Assembly: GCF_002028425.1 (NCBI RefSeq) | Contig: NZ_CP020042.1 | Coordinates: 4,191,560-4,255,559 of the forward strand | DNA: 64,000 nt | Direction of reading: 5' to 3' | Source: Streptomyces katrae | Lineage (GTDB): Bacteria > Actinomycetota > Actinomycetes > Streptomycetales > Streptomycetaceae | Shown: positions 39,293-47,295 of the stretch, piece by piece | Position numbering within the stretch: position 1 is the stretch's first letter | How the letters are laid out: the number at the start of each line of letters is the position of its first letter | Translations under genes and position numbers: made by a program | The notes under the pieces: generated by a model | What the model was told of the DNA's origin: nothing | Databases searched by the model: none | The model's input: only the letters and a program-made list of their open reading frames with translations

Positions 39293-39880
39293 ATGGGAAA
39301 TCGCGAGGACCTGCTGGCCGGCGCGCGCCGCTGCCTGGAGGAGAAGGGCTACCTGCGCACGACCGTGCGCGACATCGCCTCGGCGGCGCAGGTGAGCATG
39401 GCCGCGATCGGCTACCACTTCGGCTCCCGCGAGGTGCTTCTTAACCAGGCCCTGTTCGCCGCCATGGAGGAGTGGGCGGCCGGGGCCGGCCGGCTCGCCG
39501 GCCAGGGGGAGACCGCCGAGGAGCGTTACGCCGACACCTGGGACCGCAAGATCCGCGACTTCGGCGAGATGAGCTGGCTGTGGACCGCCTCCGTCGAGGC
39601 CTTCGTCCACGCGCAGTCCTCGCCGGAACTCCTCGCGATCCTCGCGGAGGGCCAGCGCCGCAACCGGCGCATGGTCGCCGCGGCCCTGCGCGGGGTGCCG
39701 GAGGACGCGGTCACGGAGGAGGACGTCCGCTCCCTGGGCTCCCTGCACATCGCCCTGCTGAGCGGGGTCATGGTGCAGGTCCTCACCGACCCCGAGGGCG
39801 CCCCGACGGGCGCGGAACTCGCCCAAGGGCTGCGCACGATGGTCGAGTTGCTCGGAAAACCCGTCCGTACCGACGGGTAG
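39293..39880 (+). CDS. TetR-family repressor
   Basis: 195 residues. N-terminal helix-turn-helix: LAGARRCLEEKGYLRTTVRDIASAAQVSMAAIGYHFGSREVL (residues about 6-47) fits the TetR consensus with YHFGS recognition helix end. The C-terminal ligand domain is helical. Divergent from the hydrolase gene it likely regulates. ATG at 39293. Confidence 0.88.
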   Translation: MGNREDLLAGARRCLEEKGYLRTTVRDIASAAQVSMAAIGYHFGSREVLLNQALFAAMEEWAAGAGRLAGQGETAEERYADTWDRKIRDFGEMSWLWTASVEAFVHAQSSPELLAILAEGQRRNRRMVAAALRGVPEDAVTEEDVRSLGSLHIALLSGVMVQVLTDPEGAPTGAELAQGLRTMVELLGKPVRTDG

Positions 39881-39940
39881 TAAGCGCGCGCCCCGCACGC
39901 CATAATCCGGTCCGGCCACGGTGGCCGGAGCACACCGGAT

Positions 39941-40010
39941 CGCGGACCATCGCGGAATTTCGCGGACCATCGCGGACCATCGCGGACCATCGCGGACCAT
40001 CGCGGAATTT
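39941..40010. repeat. seven exact 10-bp direct repeats before PI-PLC gene
   Basis: Units start at every tenth base: CGCGGACCAT at 39941, 39961, 39971, 39981 and 39991, and the variant CGCGGAATTT at 39951 and 40001. The pattern is A-B-A-A-A-A-B. Ten base pairs is one helical turn. The array ends 28 bp before the PI-PLC ATG. Confidence 0.95.
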
Positions 40011-40038
40011 TCCGGCTTCAGCGGACTAAGGGGCGGGC

Positions 40039-40995
40039 ATGGCACTGGACCGACGGACCTTCCTGACCGGCGCACTCGCGGCGGGCGCCGCAACGGCCCT
40101 CGGCACCACGGCCACGGCGCCCCCCGCGCACGCAGCCACCAGCACCCTCGGCACTACCAGACCCCACGGCACCCTCGGCCCCCTCGGCACCCCCGGCACC
40201 CCCGGCACCCTCCGCACCCTCGGCACCCAGGACTGGATGGCCGGCCTCGCCGACTCCACCGCCCTCCAGCGCATGACCATCCCCGGCACCCACGACTCCG
40301 GAGCCCGCCAGGGCGGCCTCTACGTCGCCTGCCAGAACACCTCGATCGCAGAGCAGCTCGACTCCGGCATCCGCTTCCTCGACGTCCGCTGCCGGGTGAC
40401 GGGCGGCTCGTTCGCCATCCACCACGCCGCGTTCTTCCAGAACCTGATGTTCGGCGACGTCCTCGTCGCCTGCGCGGACTTCCTCGCCGCCCACCCCTCC
40501 GAGACCGTCCTGATGCGCGTGAAGCAGGAGTACTCCACCGAGAGCGACGCCACCTTCCGCGCCGTCTTCGACAACTACCTCGACCACCGCGGCTGGCGCC
40601 CGCTCTTCCGGATCGCCGACACCCTGCCCACCCTCGGCCAGGCCCGCGGCAGGGTCGTCCTCCTCGCCGACAACGCCGGCCTGCCGGGCCTGCGCTACGG
40701 CGACGGCGGGGTCTTCGACATCCAGGACGACTACAACACCGAGCCCTTCGCCAAGCGCGGCCGGATCGAGGACCAGTTCCGCAAGGCCGTCCAGCAGCCC
40801 GGCAAGCTCTTCGTGAACTACACCAGCACCGCCGCCTACATGCCCCCGCGCTGGAACTCCGACCGGCTCAACCCGCAGGTCCACGCCTTCGTCGACGGCT
40901 CCGAACTGGCCGGCCGGACCGGGCTGGGCATCGTCCCGATGGACTTCCCCAACACCCGCTCCGGCCTGGTCGCCTCACTGATCCGGCACAACTGA
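40039..40995 (+). CDS. Tat-secreted phosphatidylinositol-specific phospholipase C
   Basis: 318 residues. Twin-arginine signal DRRTFLTGALAAGAATALG ending near AHA. A low-complexity Gly-Thr-Leu-Pro stretch (residues about 35-63) precedes the PI-PLC X domain: IPGTHDSGA with catalytic His85, SGIRFLDVRCR, and FAIHHAAFF with the second His (128/129). Such enzymes cleave phosphatidylinositol to inositol phosphates and diacylglycerol outside the cell. Its 3' end overlaps the convergent histidine-kinase gene by 21 bp. Confidence 0.9.
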   Translation: MALDRRTFLTGALAAGAATALGTTATAPPAHAATSTLGTTRPHGTLGPLGTPGTPGTLRTLGTQDWMAGLADSTALQRMTIPGTHDSGARQGGLYVACQNTSIAEQLDSGIRFLDVRCRVTGGSFAIHHAAFFQNLMFGDVLVACADFLAAHPSETVLMRVKQEYSTESDATFRAVFDNYLDHRGWRPLFRIADTLPTLGQARGRVVLLADNAGLPGLRYGDGGVFDIQDDYNTEPFAKRGRIEDQFRKAVQQPGKLFVNYTSTAAYMPPRWNSDRLNPQVHAFVDGSELAGRTGLGIVPMDFPNTRSGLVASLIRHN

Positions 40996-42453
40996 CGGCC
41001 GCGGCCCCGCCTGGGGGTCCACCGCGGGCGGCTCCATCGACGAGGGCGGCGGCGTCGGCGCGCCCGGGATGCGCAGCACCGCCTCCGTGCCACCCGCCCC
41101 GTCCGCCGCCGCCCGCAGCTCGGCGGTACCGCCCGAGCGGGCGGCCGTACGGGCCACGATGGACAGGCCCAGCCCGCTGCCGGGCAGGGCCCGGGCGGAC
41201 TCGGAGCGCCAGAACCGCTCGAAGACGTACGGGAGGTCCTCGGCCGGGATGCCCGGCCCGTGGTCGCGCACCGTCAGCTCGCCCGCGCGCAGCACGACCT
41301 CGACCGCGCCGCCGGGCGGACTGAACTTCACGGCGTTGTCCAGCAGGTTGACCACCGCCCGCTCCAGCGCGGCCGCCTCGCCCCGCACGTACCAGGGCTC
41401 CAGCTCCGCGGCGAACCGCAGCTCGGGCCCGCGCAGCCGGGCCCGGGACAGGGCCGTCCCGGCGATCTCGTGCAGGGCCACCACCCCGAGGGGCGCGTGC
41501 GGGGCGGCGTCGGGGCGGGACAGCTCCTGGAGGTCCCCGATGAGCGACGCCAGCTCCCTCATCTGCGCCTTCACCGAGGCCAGCAGCTCCCGGCGGTCCT
41601 CGGGCGGGATGGCCCGGCCGGTCTCCTCGCTGCGCGCGAGGAGCTCGATGTTGGTACGCAGCGAGGTGAGCGGGGTCCGCAGCTCGTGCCCGGCGTCCGC
41701 GATCAGCTGGGCCTGGCGTTCCTGGGAGGAGGCCAGGGCCGCCGTCATGGAGTTGAAGGACCGCGACAGGCGGGCGATCTCGTCGTCGCCCTCCTCCGGG
41801 ATGCGGACGGTGAGGTCCTCGGTGCGGGCGATGTGCTCGACCACCCCGGTGAGCTCGTCCACCGGCCGCAGCCCGGTCCGGGCCACCCACAGTCCGGCCG
41901 CGCCCGCACCGATCACGCCGACGCCGGAGACCAGGAGCAGGACCCAGGCGAGGGTGGACAGGGGCTGTTCGACGTCGGCGAGGGGTTTGGCGATGGAGAC
42001 CCCGAAGGACGCGCCGTTGGTGAGGTGCTTGTTGATCGTGTAGACGCGCATCTTCGTGCCGTCGCCGGTCGTCGCGTCGTGCAGGCTCTTGGCGCTCAGG
42101 CCCGCGGCGACGGCCTTGTCGGCCGCCGAGACCGGCAGGTCGCTGCGTCCGCTCACCAGGCAGCGGGCGCCGTCCGCGGTGACGATCTGCACGGTCGGGC
42201 CGAGCTCCTCGGCGATGTTCGGCGTACCCACGGCCGGGCGGGTCACGCAGCCCTCGCGCAGGGTGCGCACCACCTGCTCGTCGGGCTGGGTGGACAGCAG
42301 CGACTGGTTCAGCTGGTTGTTCAGCTGCGCCCGCACCATCACCCACGACACCCCCGCCACCGCCGCGACCGCGACCGCGACCGCGACCGTCACCAGCAGC
42401 GCCAGCCGCGAGCGCAGCGGCAGGCTGCGGAACCTGGCGGTGGGACCGGTCAT
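40975..42453 (-). CDS. sensor histidine kinase
   Basis: 492 residues. Helix 1 at about 17-40, an extracellular sensor of about 130 residues with three Cys, helix 2 at 168-190, HAMP, then HisKA with phospho-acceptor His256 in [17 protein letters not shown]-box [10 protein letters not shown] and G-boxes DHGPGIP and GSGLGLSIV. The ATG overlaps the TGA of the response regulator, so they form an operon. Confidence 0.93.
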   Translation of the reverse strand: MTGPTARFRSLPLRSRLALLVTVAVAVAVAAVAGVSWVMVRAQLNNQLNQSLLSTQPDEQVVRTLREGCVTRPAVGTPNIAEELGPTVQIVTADGARCLVSGRSDLPVSAADKAVAAGLSAKSLHDATTGDGTKMRVYTINKHLTNGASFGVSIAKPLADVEQPLSTLAWVLLLVSGVGVIGAGAAGLWVARTGLRPVDELTGVVEHIARTEDLTVRIPEEGDDEIARLSRSFNSMTAALASSQERQAQLIADAGHELRTPLTSLRTNIELLARSEETGRAIPPEDRRELLASVKAQMRELASLIGDLQELSRPDAAPHAPLGVVALHEIAGTALSRARLRGPELRFAAELEPWYVRGEAAALERAVVNLLDNAVKFSPPGGAVEVVLRAGELTVRDHGPGIPAEDLPYVFERFWRSESARALPGSGLGLSIVARTAARSGGTAELRAAADGAGGTEAVLRIPGAPTPPPSSMEPPAVDPQAGPRPSVVPDQ

Positions 42454-43184
42454 TCGGGCCCGCCCTCACCGGCGCGCAGCACGTACCCGACCCCGCGCAC
42501 GGTGTGGACCAGGCGCGCCTCGCCGCCCGCCTCGGTCTTGCGGCGCAGGTACATCACGTACACGTCCAGGGAGTTGGAGCTGGGCTCGAAGTCGAAGCCC
42601 CAGACCGTCTTGAGGATCTGCTCGCGGGTCAGGACCTGGCGCGGGTGCGCGAGGAACATCTCCAGCAGGGTGAACTCGGTACGCGTCAGCTCCACGGGCC
42701 GTTCGCCGCGGACGACCTCACGGGTGGCGAGGTCCATGCGCAGGTCGCCGAAGGTCAGCACGTCCGCGGGCTGCGCCGGGCCGGCCGCGGGGGCGGCGTA
42801 GGAGCTGCGGCGCAGCAGGGCGCGGACGCGGGCGAACAGCTCGTCGAGCTCGAAGGGCTTGACGAGGTAGTCGTCGGCGCCCGCGTCGAGGCCGGTGACG
42901 CGGTCGCCGACGGTGTCGCGGGCGGTCAGCATGAGGATCGGGGTGACGCTGCCGCCGGCGCGCAGCCGGCGGGCCGCCGTCAGGCCGTCCATGCGGGGCA
43001 TCTGGATGTCGAGGACGATCAGGTCGGGGGCGTACGAGGCCGCCTGGTCGAGGGCGTCGATGCCGTCGACGGCGGTCCGCACGTCGTATCCCTCGAAGGC
43101 GAGGCTCCGGCGCAGGGCCTCGCGCACGGCCGGCTCGTCGTCGACGACGAGGATCCGCTGCGGGTCGCCTTCGGCGGGATTCAT
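42450..43184 (-). CDS. OmpR-family response regulator
   Basis: 244 residues. Receiver with acidic pair DDE (15-17), phospho-acceptor Asp59 in VLDIQMP and Thr/Lys (MLTARD, LVKPF); winged-helix C-terminus ([35 protein letters not shown]). Partner of the kinase that follows. Three 11-bp direct repeats before the htrA-like gene are a plausible target. Confidence 0.94.
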   Translation of the reverse strand: MNPAEGDPQRILVVDDEPAVREALRRSLAFEGYDVRTAVDGIDALDQAASYAPDLIVLDIQMPRMDGLTAARRLRAGGSVTPILMLTARDTVGDRVTGLDAGADDYLVKPFELDELFARVRALLRRSSYAAPAAGPAQPADVLTFGDLRMDLATREVVRGERPVELTRTEFTLLEMFLAHPRQVLTREQILKTVWGFDFEPSSNSLDVYVMYLRRKTEAGGEARLVHTVRGVGYVLRAGEGGPE

Positions 43185-43271
43185 TCGTGGCCCCCAGGGG
43201 TGGTGGTCTTTCGCGTGGGCGGGACGGGCCCGGCCGGTCCGGCCCGGTCCCGTCCCAGGGTGTCAGAAGGA

Positions 43272-44546
43272 TCAGAGGGAGATGCCGAACCCGTTGCCGT
43301 TGCCGGTGCTGCCGTTCGCGTTCCCGTCGGAGCTGCCGCCGGATCCGCTGCCGCCCTTGCGGAGGCCGGCGAGGTCGCCCTTGATGGTGTTCACGGGGAT
43401 GGCGAAGCCGAGGCCGACGCTGCCGGCGCTGGAGCTGTCGTTGGCCGGGGAGAAGATCGCGGACGGCATTCCGACGATCTCGCCGTTCATGTTGACGAGG
43501 GCGCCGCCGGAGTTGCCGGGGTTGAGGGAGGCGTCGGTCTGGATGGCCTTGTAGGAGGTGGTGTCCGACCCGGTGTTGCCGTTGAACTGCCGGCCGTCGT
43601 ACGAGAACGGCCAGCCGCCGCCCGCGCCGCCGCCCTGGCGGCGCTGCGGCTGCTGCTCCTCGGACTTGGGCACGTTCACGTCGCGGTCGAGCGCGGAGAC
43701 GATGCCGCTGGTGACGGTGCCGGTGAGGCGGTCGGGGGAGCCGATGGCGACGACCTGGTCGCCGACCTTGAGGTTGTCGGAGTTGCCGAGCTTGGCGGCC
43801 TTGAGGCCGCTCGCGCCCTGGAGCTTGATCAGGGCGAGGTCCTTGGCGGGGTCGGTGCCGACCGTCCGGGCGTTGTACTTCTTGCCGTCGCTCATCGTCA
43901 CCTGGATCTCGGAGGCGCCGCTGACGACGTGGTTGTTGGTGACGATCTCGCCGTCGGCGGTGAGGACGATGCCGGAGCCGGTGCCCTGGCCGGAGCCGGT
44001 GCGGGTGTCGATGCGGACGACGGAGGGGCTGACCTGTTCGGCCACGCCGGAGACGGTGCCGTTGCTGGACTGGGAGACGTTGGTGCCGGTGAAGCCGGCT
44101 CCGCCGGTCCCGTTCTGCCCGAGGAACTGCTGCACGGCGGCGGCCGTCCCGCCGCCGACCACGGCCGCCGCGAGGGCGACGGCGGCGAGGAGCGCGACGG
44201 GGCGCTTGGCGCGGGGTGCCGGGGCGGGGGCGGCGGGGGCCGCGCCGCCCCAGTGGGCCCAGCCGTCGGCGTTGCCGCCGTGGCCGCCGTGGTGGCCGTC
44301 GTTGCCGTCCCCGGAGGGAACGGTCTCGCCGGGGACGACCGTCGCCGCCGGTGGCTGGTGGGCTTCGTGCCATCCCGGGGCGGGGGCGGCCGGGGGGTAC
44401 GCGGGCGGGGGCGGGTAGGACCCGCCGCCCATCGCGTCCTGAGCCAGCCGGTCACGACCGCGCTGCCACTGCTCGCCGAAGGGCGAGTGCGGGGCCGGGC
44501 GGTTCTCCTGCGGGTACTCGCCTTCGCGGCGGAAGCTGTCGGTCAT
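43272..44546 (-). CDS. HtrA/DegP-like membrane serine protease (S1C)
   Basis: 424 residues. A long Pro/Gly-rich cytoplasmic N-terminus (about 115 residues), one membrane helix (ALLAAVALAAAVVGGGTAAAV), then a trypsin-like domain with His in IVTNNHVV, Asp in KDLALIKL and Ser in GNSGGALVN. A Gly/Ser-rich tail follows; there is no PDZ domain, unlike classical HtrA. It probably handles misfolded envelope proteins and is paired with the adjacent two-component system. Confidence 0.9.
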   Translation of the reverse strand: MTDSFRREGEYPQENRPAPHSPFGEQWQRGRDRLAQDAMGGGSYPPPPAYPPAAPAPGWHEAHQPPAATVVPGETVPSGDGNDGHHGGHGGNADGWAHWGGAAPAAPAPAPRAKRPVALLAAVALAAAVVGGGTAAAVQQFLGQNGTGGAGFTGTNVSQSSNGTVSGVAEQVSPSVVRIDTRTGSGQGTGSGIVLTADGEIVTNNHVVSGASEIQVTMSDGKKYNARTVGTDPAKDLALIKLQGASGLKAAKLGNSDNLKVGDQVVAIGSPDRLTGTVTSGIVSALDRDVNVPKSEEQQPQRRQGGGAGGGWPFSYDGRQFNGNTGSDTTSYKAIQTDASLNPGNSGGALVNMNGEIVGMPSAIFSPANDSSSAGSVGLGFAIPVNTIKGDLAGLRKGGSGSGGSSDGNANGSTGNGNGFGISL

Positions 44547-44564
44547 GTCTATGACTCTGTCCGC

Positions 44565-44597
44565 GGATCATGAGAGCTTCCTGAGTCCCGGCTGAGA
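44565..44597 (-). promoter_or_regulatory. three 11-bp direct repeats upstream of htrA-like gene
   Basis: On the minus strand TCTCAGCCGGG, ACTCAGGAAGC and TCTCATGATCC follow one another in 11-bp steps, each with CTCA at the same place. Eleven-base spacing is the half-site spacing of OmpR/PhoB-type regulators. They lie 19-51 bp before the ATG. Confidence 0.55.
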
Positions 44598-44681
44598 AGC
44601 CCGACAGAACCGTGTATGCCCGATATAAGGCGAGCCCCGGACCCGGCTCCCGGGGCCCCGCCCCAGGAGCCCCGCGGCGGG

Positions 44682-45704
44682 CTAGCGGCAGCCGCAGCTG
44701 CGGCGGATGACCAGGGCCGAGGGGAACTGCTTCAGGCGTTCCCGGCGCGACCCCGCCACCCGCAGGGCGTCGTCCAGGACCAGGTCCACCGCCGCGCGGG
44801 CCATCGCCGGGCGGTCGGAGGACACCGTCGTCAGCGGCGGGTCCGTCAGCGCCGCCTCCTTCACGTCGTCGAAGCCGGCCACCGCCAGCTCCCCGGGCAC
44901 GTCGATCCGCAGCTCCCGCGCGGCCCGCAGCACACCGATCGCCTGGTCGTCCGTCGCGCAGAAGATCGCCGTCGGCCGGTCCGGCCGGGCCAGGACCTCC
45001 AGGGCGACCCGGTACGCGTCGTAGCGGTTGTAGGGGGCCTCGATGACCCGGCCCTCGACCGACCGTCCGGCCTCCAGCATGGCCCGGCGCCAGCCCTCGA
45101 CGTGGTCGGCGACCGGGTCGCCGACGGACGGGGTGTTCTCGATGCCGCCGATGCAGGCCACGTACTCGTGCCCGTGCTCCAGCAGGTGCCGGGTCGCGAG
45201 CTGGGCGCCGCCGATGTCGTCCGTGACGACGGCCACGTCGTCGATGGCCTCGGGACGCTCGTGCAGCAGCACGATCCGTGCGTCCCAGGCCTCGATCTCC
45301 GACGCCGCCCGCTCGCTCATGCCCTGGCTGACCAGGATCAGCCCGGACACCCGCATCCCGAGGAACGCCCGCAGGTAGTGGACCTCGCGCTCGTCGCGGT
45401 AGTCGGAGTTCCCGACCAGGACCATCTTTCCGCGCTCGGCGGCGGCCTGCTCGACCGCGTGCGCCATCTCCGCGAAGAACGGCTGGCGCGCGTCCGGGAC
45501 GATCATGCCTATGAGGTCGGTACGCCGCGACGCCATCGCCTGGGCGACCCGGTCCGGGCGGTAGCCCAGGTCCTTGATCGCGGCGAGGACACGCTCGCGC
45601 GTGGCCGGGGCGACCGGCCGGGGTCCGTTGTTGATGACGTAGCTCACGACGGCGGTAGACGTACCCGCAAGTCGTGCAACGTCATCCCGCGTCACCTTGG
45701 CCAC
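44682..45704 (-). CDS. LacI-family transcriptional regulator
   Basis: 340 residues. N-terminal Lac[31 protein letters not shown] with hinge region [13 protein letters not shown], then a periplasmic-binding-protein fold ([39 protein letters not shown]). The tail ends SCGCR with two Cys. GTG start at 45704. Ligand unknown; no sugar genes are adjacent. Confidence 0.9.
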   Translation of the reverse strand: MAKVTRDDVARLAGTSTAVVSYVINNGPRPVAPATRERVLAAIKDLGYRPDRVAQAMASRRTDLIGMIVPDARQPFFAEMAHAVEQAAAERGKMVLVGNSDYRDEREVHYLRAFLGMRVSGLILVSQGMSERAASEIEAWDARIVLLHERPEAIDDVAVVTDDIGGAQLATRHLLEHGHEYVACIGGIENTPSVGDPVADHVEGWRRAMLEAGRSVEGRVIEAPYNRYDAYRVALEVLARPDRPTAIFCATDDQAIGVLRAARELRIDVPGELAVAGFDDVKEAALTDPPLTTVSSDRPAMARAAVDLVLDDALRVAGSRRERLKQFPSALVIRRSCGCR

Positions 45705-45778
45705 GCGCGGAAGTCTACGCGGGGTGACCTACCTCTGGGCAGGGCGTCCTGGAGAGTGGATGGTCACAGCGCCTCCTC

Positions 45779-46570
45779 CTAATGGGGGACGGCCGTCGGG
45801 GTCTCGGCCGGCGCTTCGGCGGGCGCCTCGGCGGGAGCCTCGGCCGGGGCCTTCTTCCGCTCGGCCTTGGCCGCCGCCTCCGCCGCCGCCCGCTCGACCT
45901 TCTCGGGGGTGACGAAGCGGTAGCCGACGTTGCGGACGGTACCGATCAGCGACTCGTGCTCGGGTCCGAGCTTGGCGCGCAGCCGCCGGACGTGGACGTC
46001 CACCGTCCGGGTGCCGCCGAAGTAGTCGTAGCCCCAGACCTCCTGGAGGAGCTGGGCGCGGGTGAAGACCCGCCCCGGGTGCTGGGCGAGGTACTTCAGG
46101 AGCTCGAACTCCTTGAAGGTCAGGTCCAGGACCCGGCCCTTGAGCTTGGCGGAGTACGTCGCCTCGTCGACCGAAAGGTCGCCGTTGCGGATCTCCATGG
46201 GGGAGTCGTCGGAGCCGAGCTGCTGGCGGCCGGTGGCCAGCCGCAGCCGCGCCTCGACCTCGGCCGGGCCGGCGGTGTCGAGGAGTACGTCGTCGATGCC
46301 CCAGTCGGCGGTGACGGCGGCGAGGCCGCCCTCCGTGACGACGAGGATCAGCGGGCAGCCGGGTCCGGTGGACCGCAGCAGCTGGCACAGCGACCGCACC
46401 TGCGGCAGGTCGCGGCGGCCGTCGACGAGGATCACGTCGGCCCCGGGCGTGTCCACCAGGGCCGGTCCCTCGGCCGGGGCGACCCGGACGTTGTGCAGCA
46501 GCAGTCCGAGTGCGGGCAGCACCTCGGCGGACGGCTGCAGGGCGTTGGTCAGCAGCAGGAGAGAGCTCAC
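45779..46570 (-). CDS. glnR: nitrogen regulator GlnR
   Basis: 263 residues from GTG at 46570 (GGCAGGTGG upstream). Orphan OmpR-type regulator: receiver-like domain with Asp50 in VILVDGRRD but without the acidic pocket pair expected of a phosphorylated receiver, then winged helix [20 protein letters not shown] and [15 protein letters not shown]. It controls glutamine synthetase and ammonium transport genes in Streptomyces. The end is a repetitive Ala-Pro-Glu tail ([15 protein letters not shown]). The next gene and flanking order agree with glnR loci. Confidence 0.93.
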   Translation of the reverse strand: MSSLLLLTNALQPSAEVLPALGLLLHNVRVAPAEGPALVDTPGADVILVDGRRDLPQVRSLCQLLRSTGPGCPLILVVTEGGLAAVTADWGIDDVLLDTAGPAEVEARLRLATGRQQLGSDDSPMEIRNGDLSVDEATYSAKLKGRVLDLTFKEFELLKYLAQHPGRVFTRAQLLQEVWGYDYFGGTRTVDVHVRRLRAKLGPEHESLIGTVRNVGYRFVTPEKVERAAAEAAAKAERKKAPAEAPAEAPAEAPAETPTAVPH

Positions 46571-47040
46571 GCCCGACCACCTGCCCGGGTCGGATGGTCG
46601 TGCTCCTGTTTGCTTCGCTGGTCCATCACGTCGGTTCCTCCTCGGTCCCGTCGAGGACGTGCGTGGTACGGCTTCGTACGACTTGCCTGGCATGCCGTCC
46701 GGTCCCCGCGCCCTGAGGTCCGGATGGATACCACTGTTCTCGGTCCGTTCAACGTACTGAAAGCACAAAAGGACCCGGGGGCTACGTTGCCCGGATCCTC
46801 TACGCCGCCAGAATAGCCCACCCGCCCTTTCGGGGCCGAGGGCCGCCATGCACCGCATTCTGTGGTTCGCGCCACGCCTTCCTCCTGCGTATGCCCTGGT
46901 TTCACCGGATCGGTGGAACCCCAGCGGGCCGCCCGGGCGCACGGACGGCGCGCGGAGGCACGCCGGGGTGACGAGCCAGAGGCGTCATCATGGAGGCCGA
47001 CGGTAGAGATCTGACGGAGTCCGACACGATAGGAGCTGCA
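46571..47040. promoter_or_regulatory. 470-bp divergent region between glnR and the MoaD-like gene
   Basis: No gene is seen. On the minus strand TATTCT (46810-46815) could be a -10 and is followed at once by the hairpin at 46767-46798. The plus strand carries AGGAG six bases before the GTG at 47041. Confidence 0.5.
46767..46798 (-). terminator. attenuator-like hairpin in the glnR leader
   Basis: On the minus strand GGATCCGGG and CCCGGGTCC pair over nine positions (one G-T), with a 10-nt loop, followed by TTTTGTG. It lies about 200 nt before the glnR start codon, where an intrinsic terminator would act as an attenuator. Confidence 0.5.
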
Positions 47041-47295
47041 GTGGCAACCGGAACCATCCGCTACTGGGCGGCGGCCAAGGCCGCGGCCGGGACGGCGGAG
47101 GAGCCGTACTCGGCACGCACACTGGCCGAGGCGCTCGACGCAGTGCGGGAACGCCACCCGGGGGAACTGACCCGGGTCCTGCAGCGCTGCTCCTTCCTCG
47201 TGAACGACGATCCCGTGGGCAAGCGCCCGCACGACGGCGTCCTGCTGACCGAGGGGGGCACCGTCGAGGTGCTCCCGCCGTTCGCGGGCGGGTGA
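47041..47295 (+). CDS. MoaD/ThiS-family ubiquitin-like sulfur carrier
   Basis: 84 residues from GTG at 47041 with AGGAG before it. Beta-grasp fold pattern (GTIRYWAAAKAAAGT, TLAEALDAV, CSFLVNDDPV, TVEVLPPFAGG) and the obligatory C-terminal Gly-Gly that becomes a thiocarboxylate. It donates sulfur in molybdopterin or thiamin-type synthesis; which one cannot be told. Its stop overlaps the start of the next gene by 4 bp. Confidence 0.88.
   Translation: MATGTIRYWAAAKAAAGTAEEPYSARTLAEALDAVRERHPGELTRVLQRCSFLVNDDPVGKRPHDGVLLTEGGTVEVLPPFAGG

Noticed and set aside
40018..40884. 288-codon minus-strand frame opposite PI-PLC
   Set aside because: Antisense of a protein with clear Tat signal and active-site His residues.
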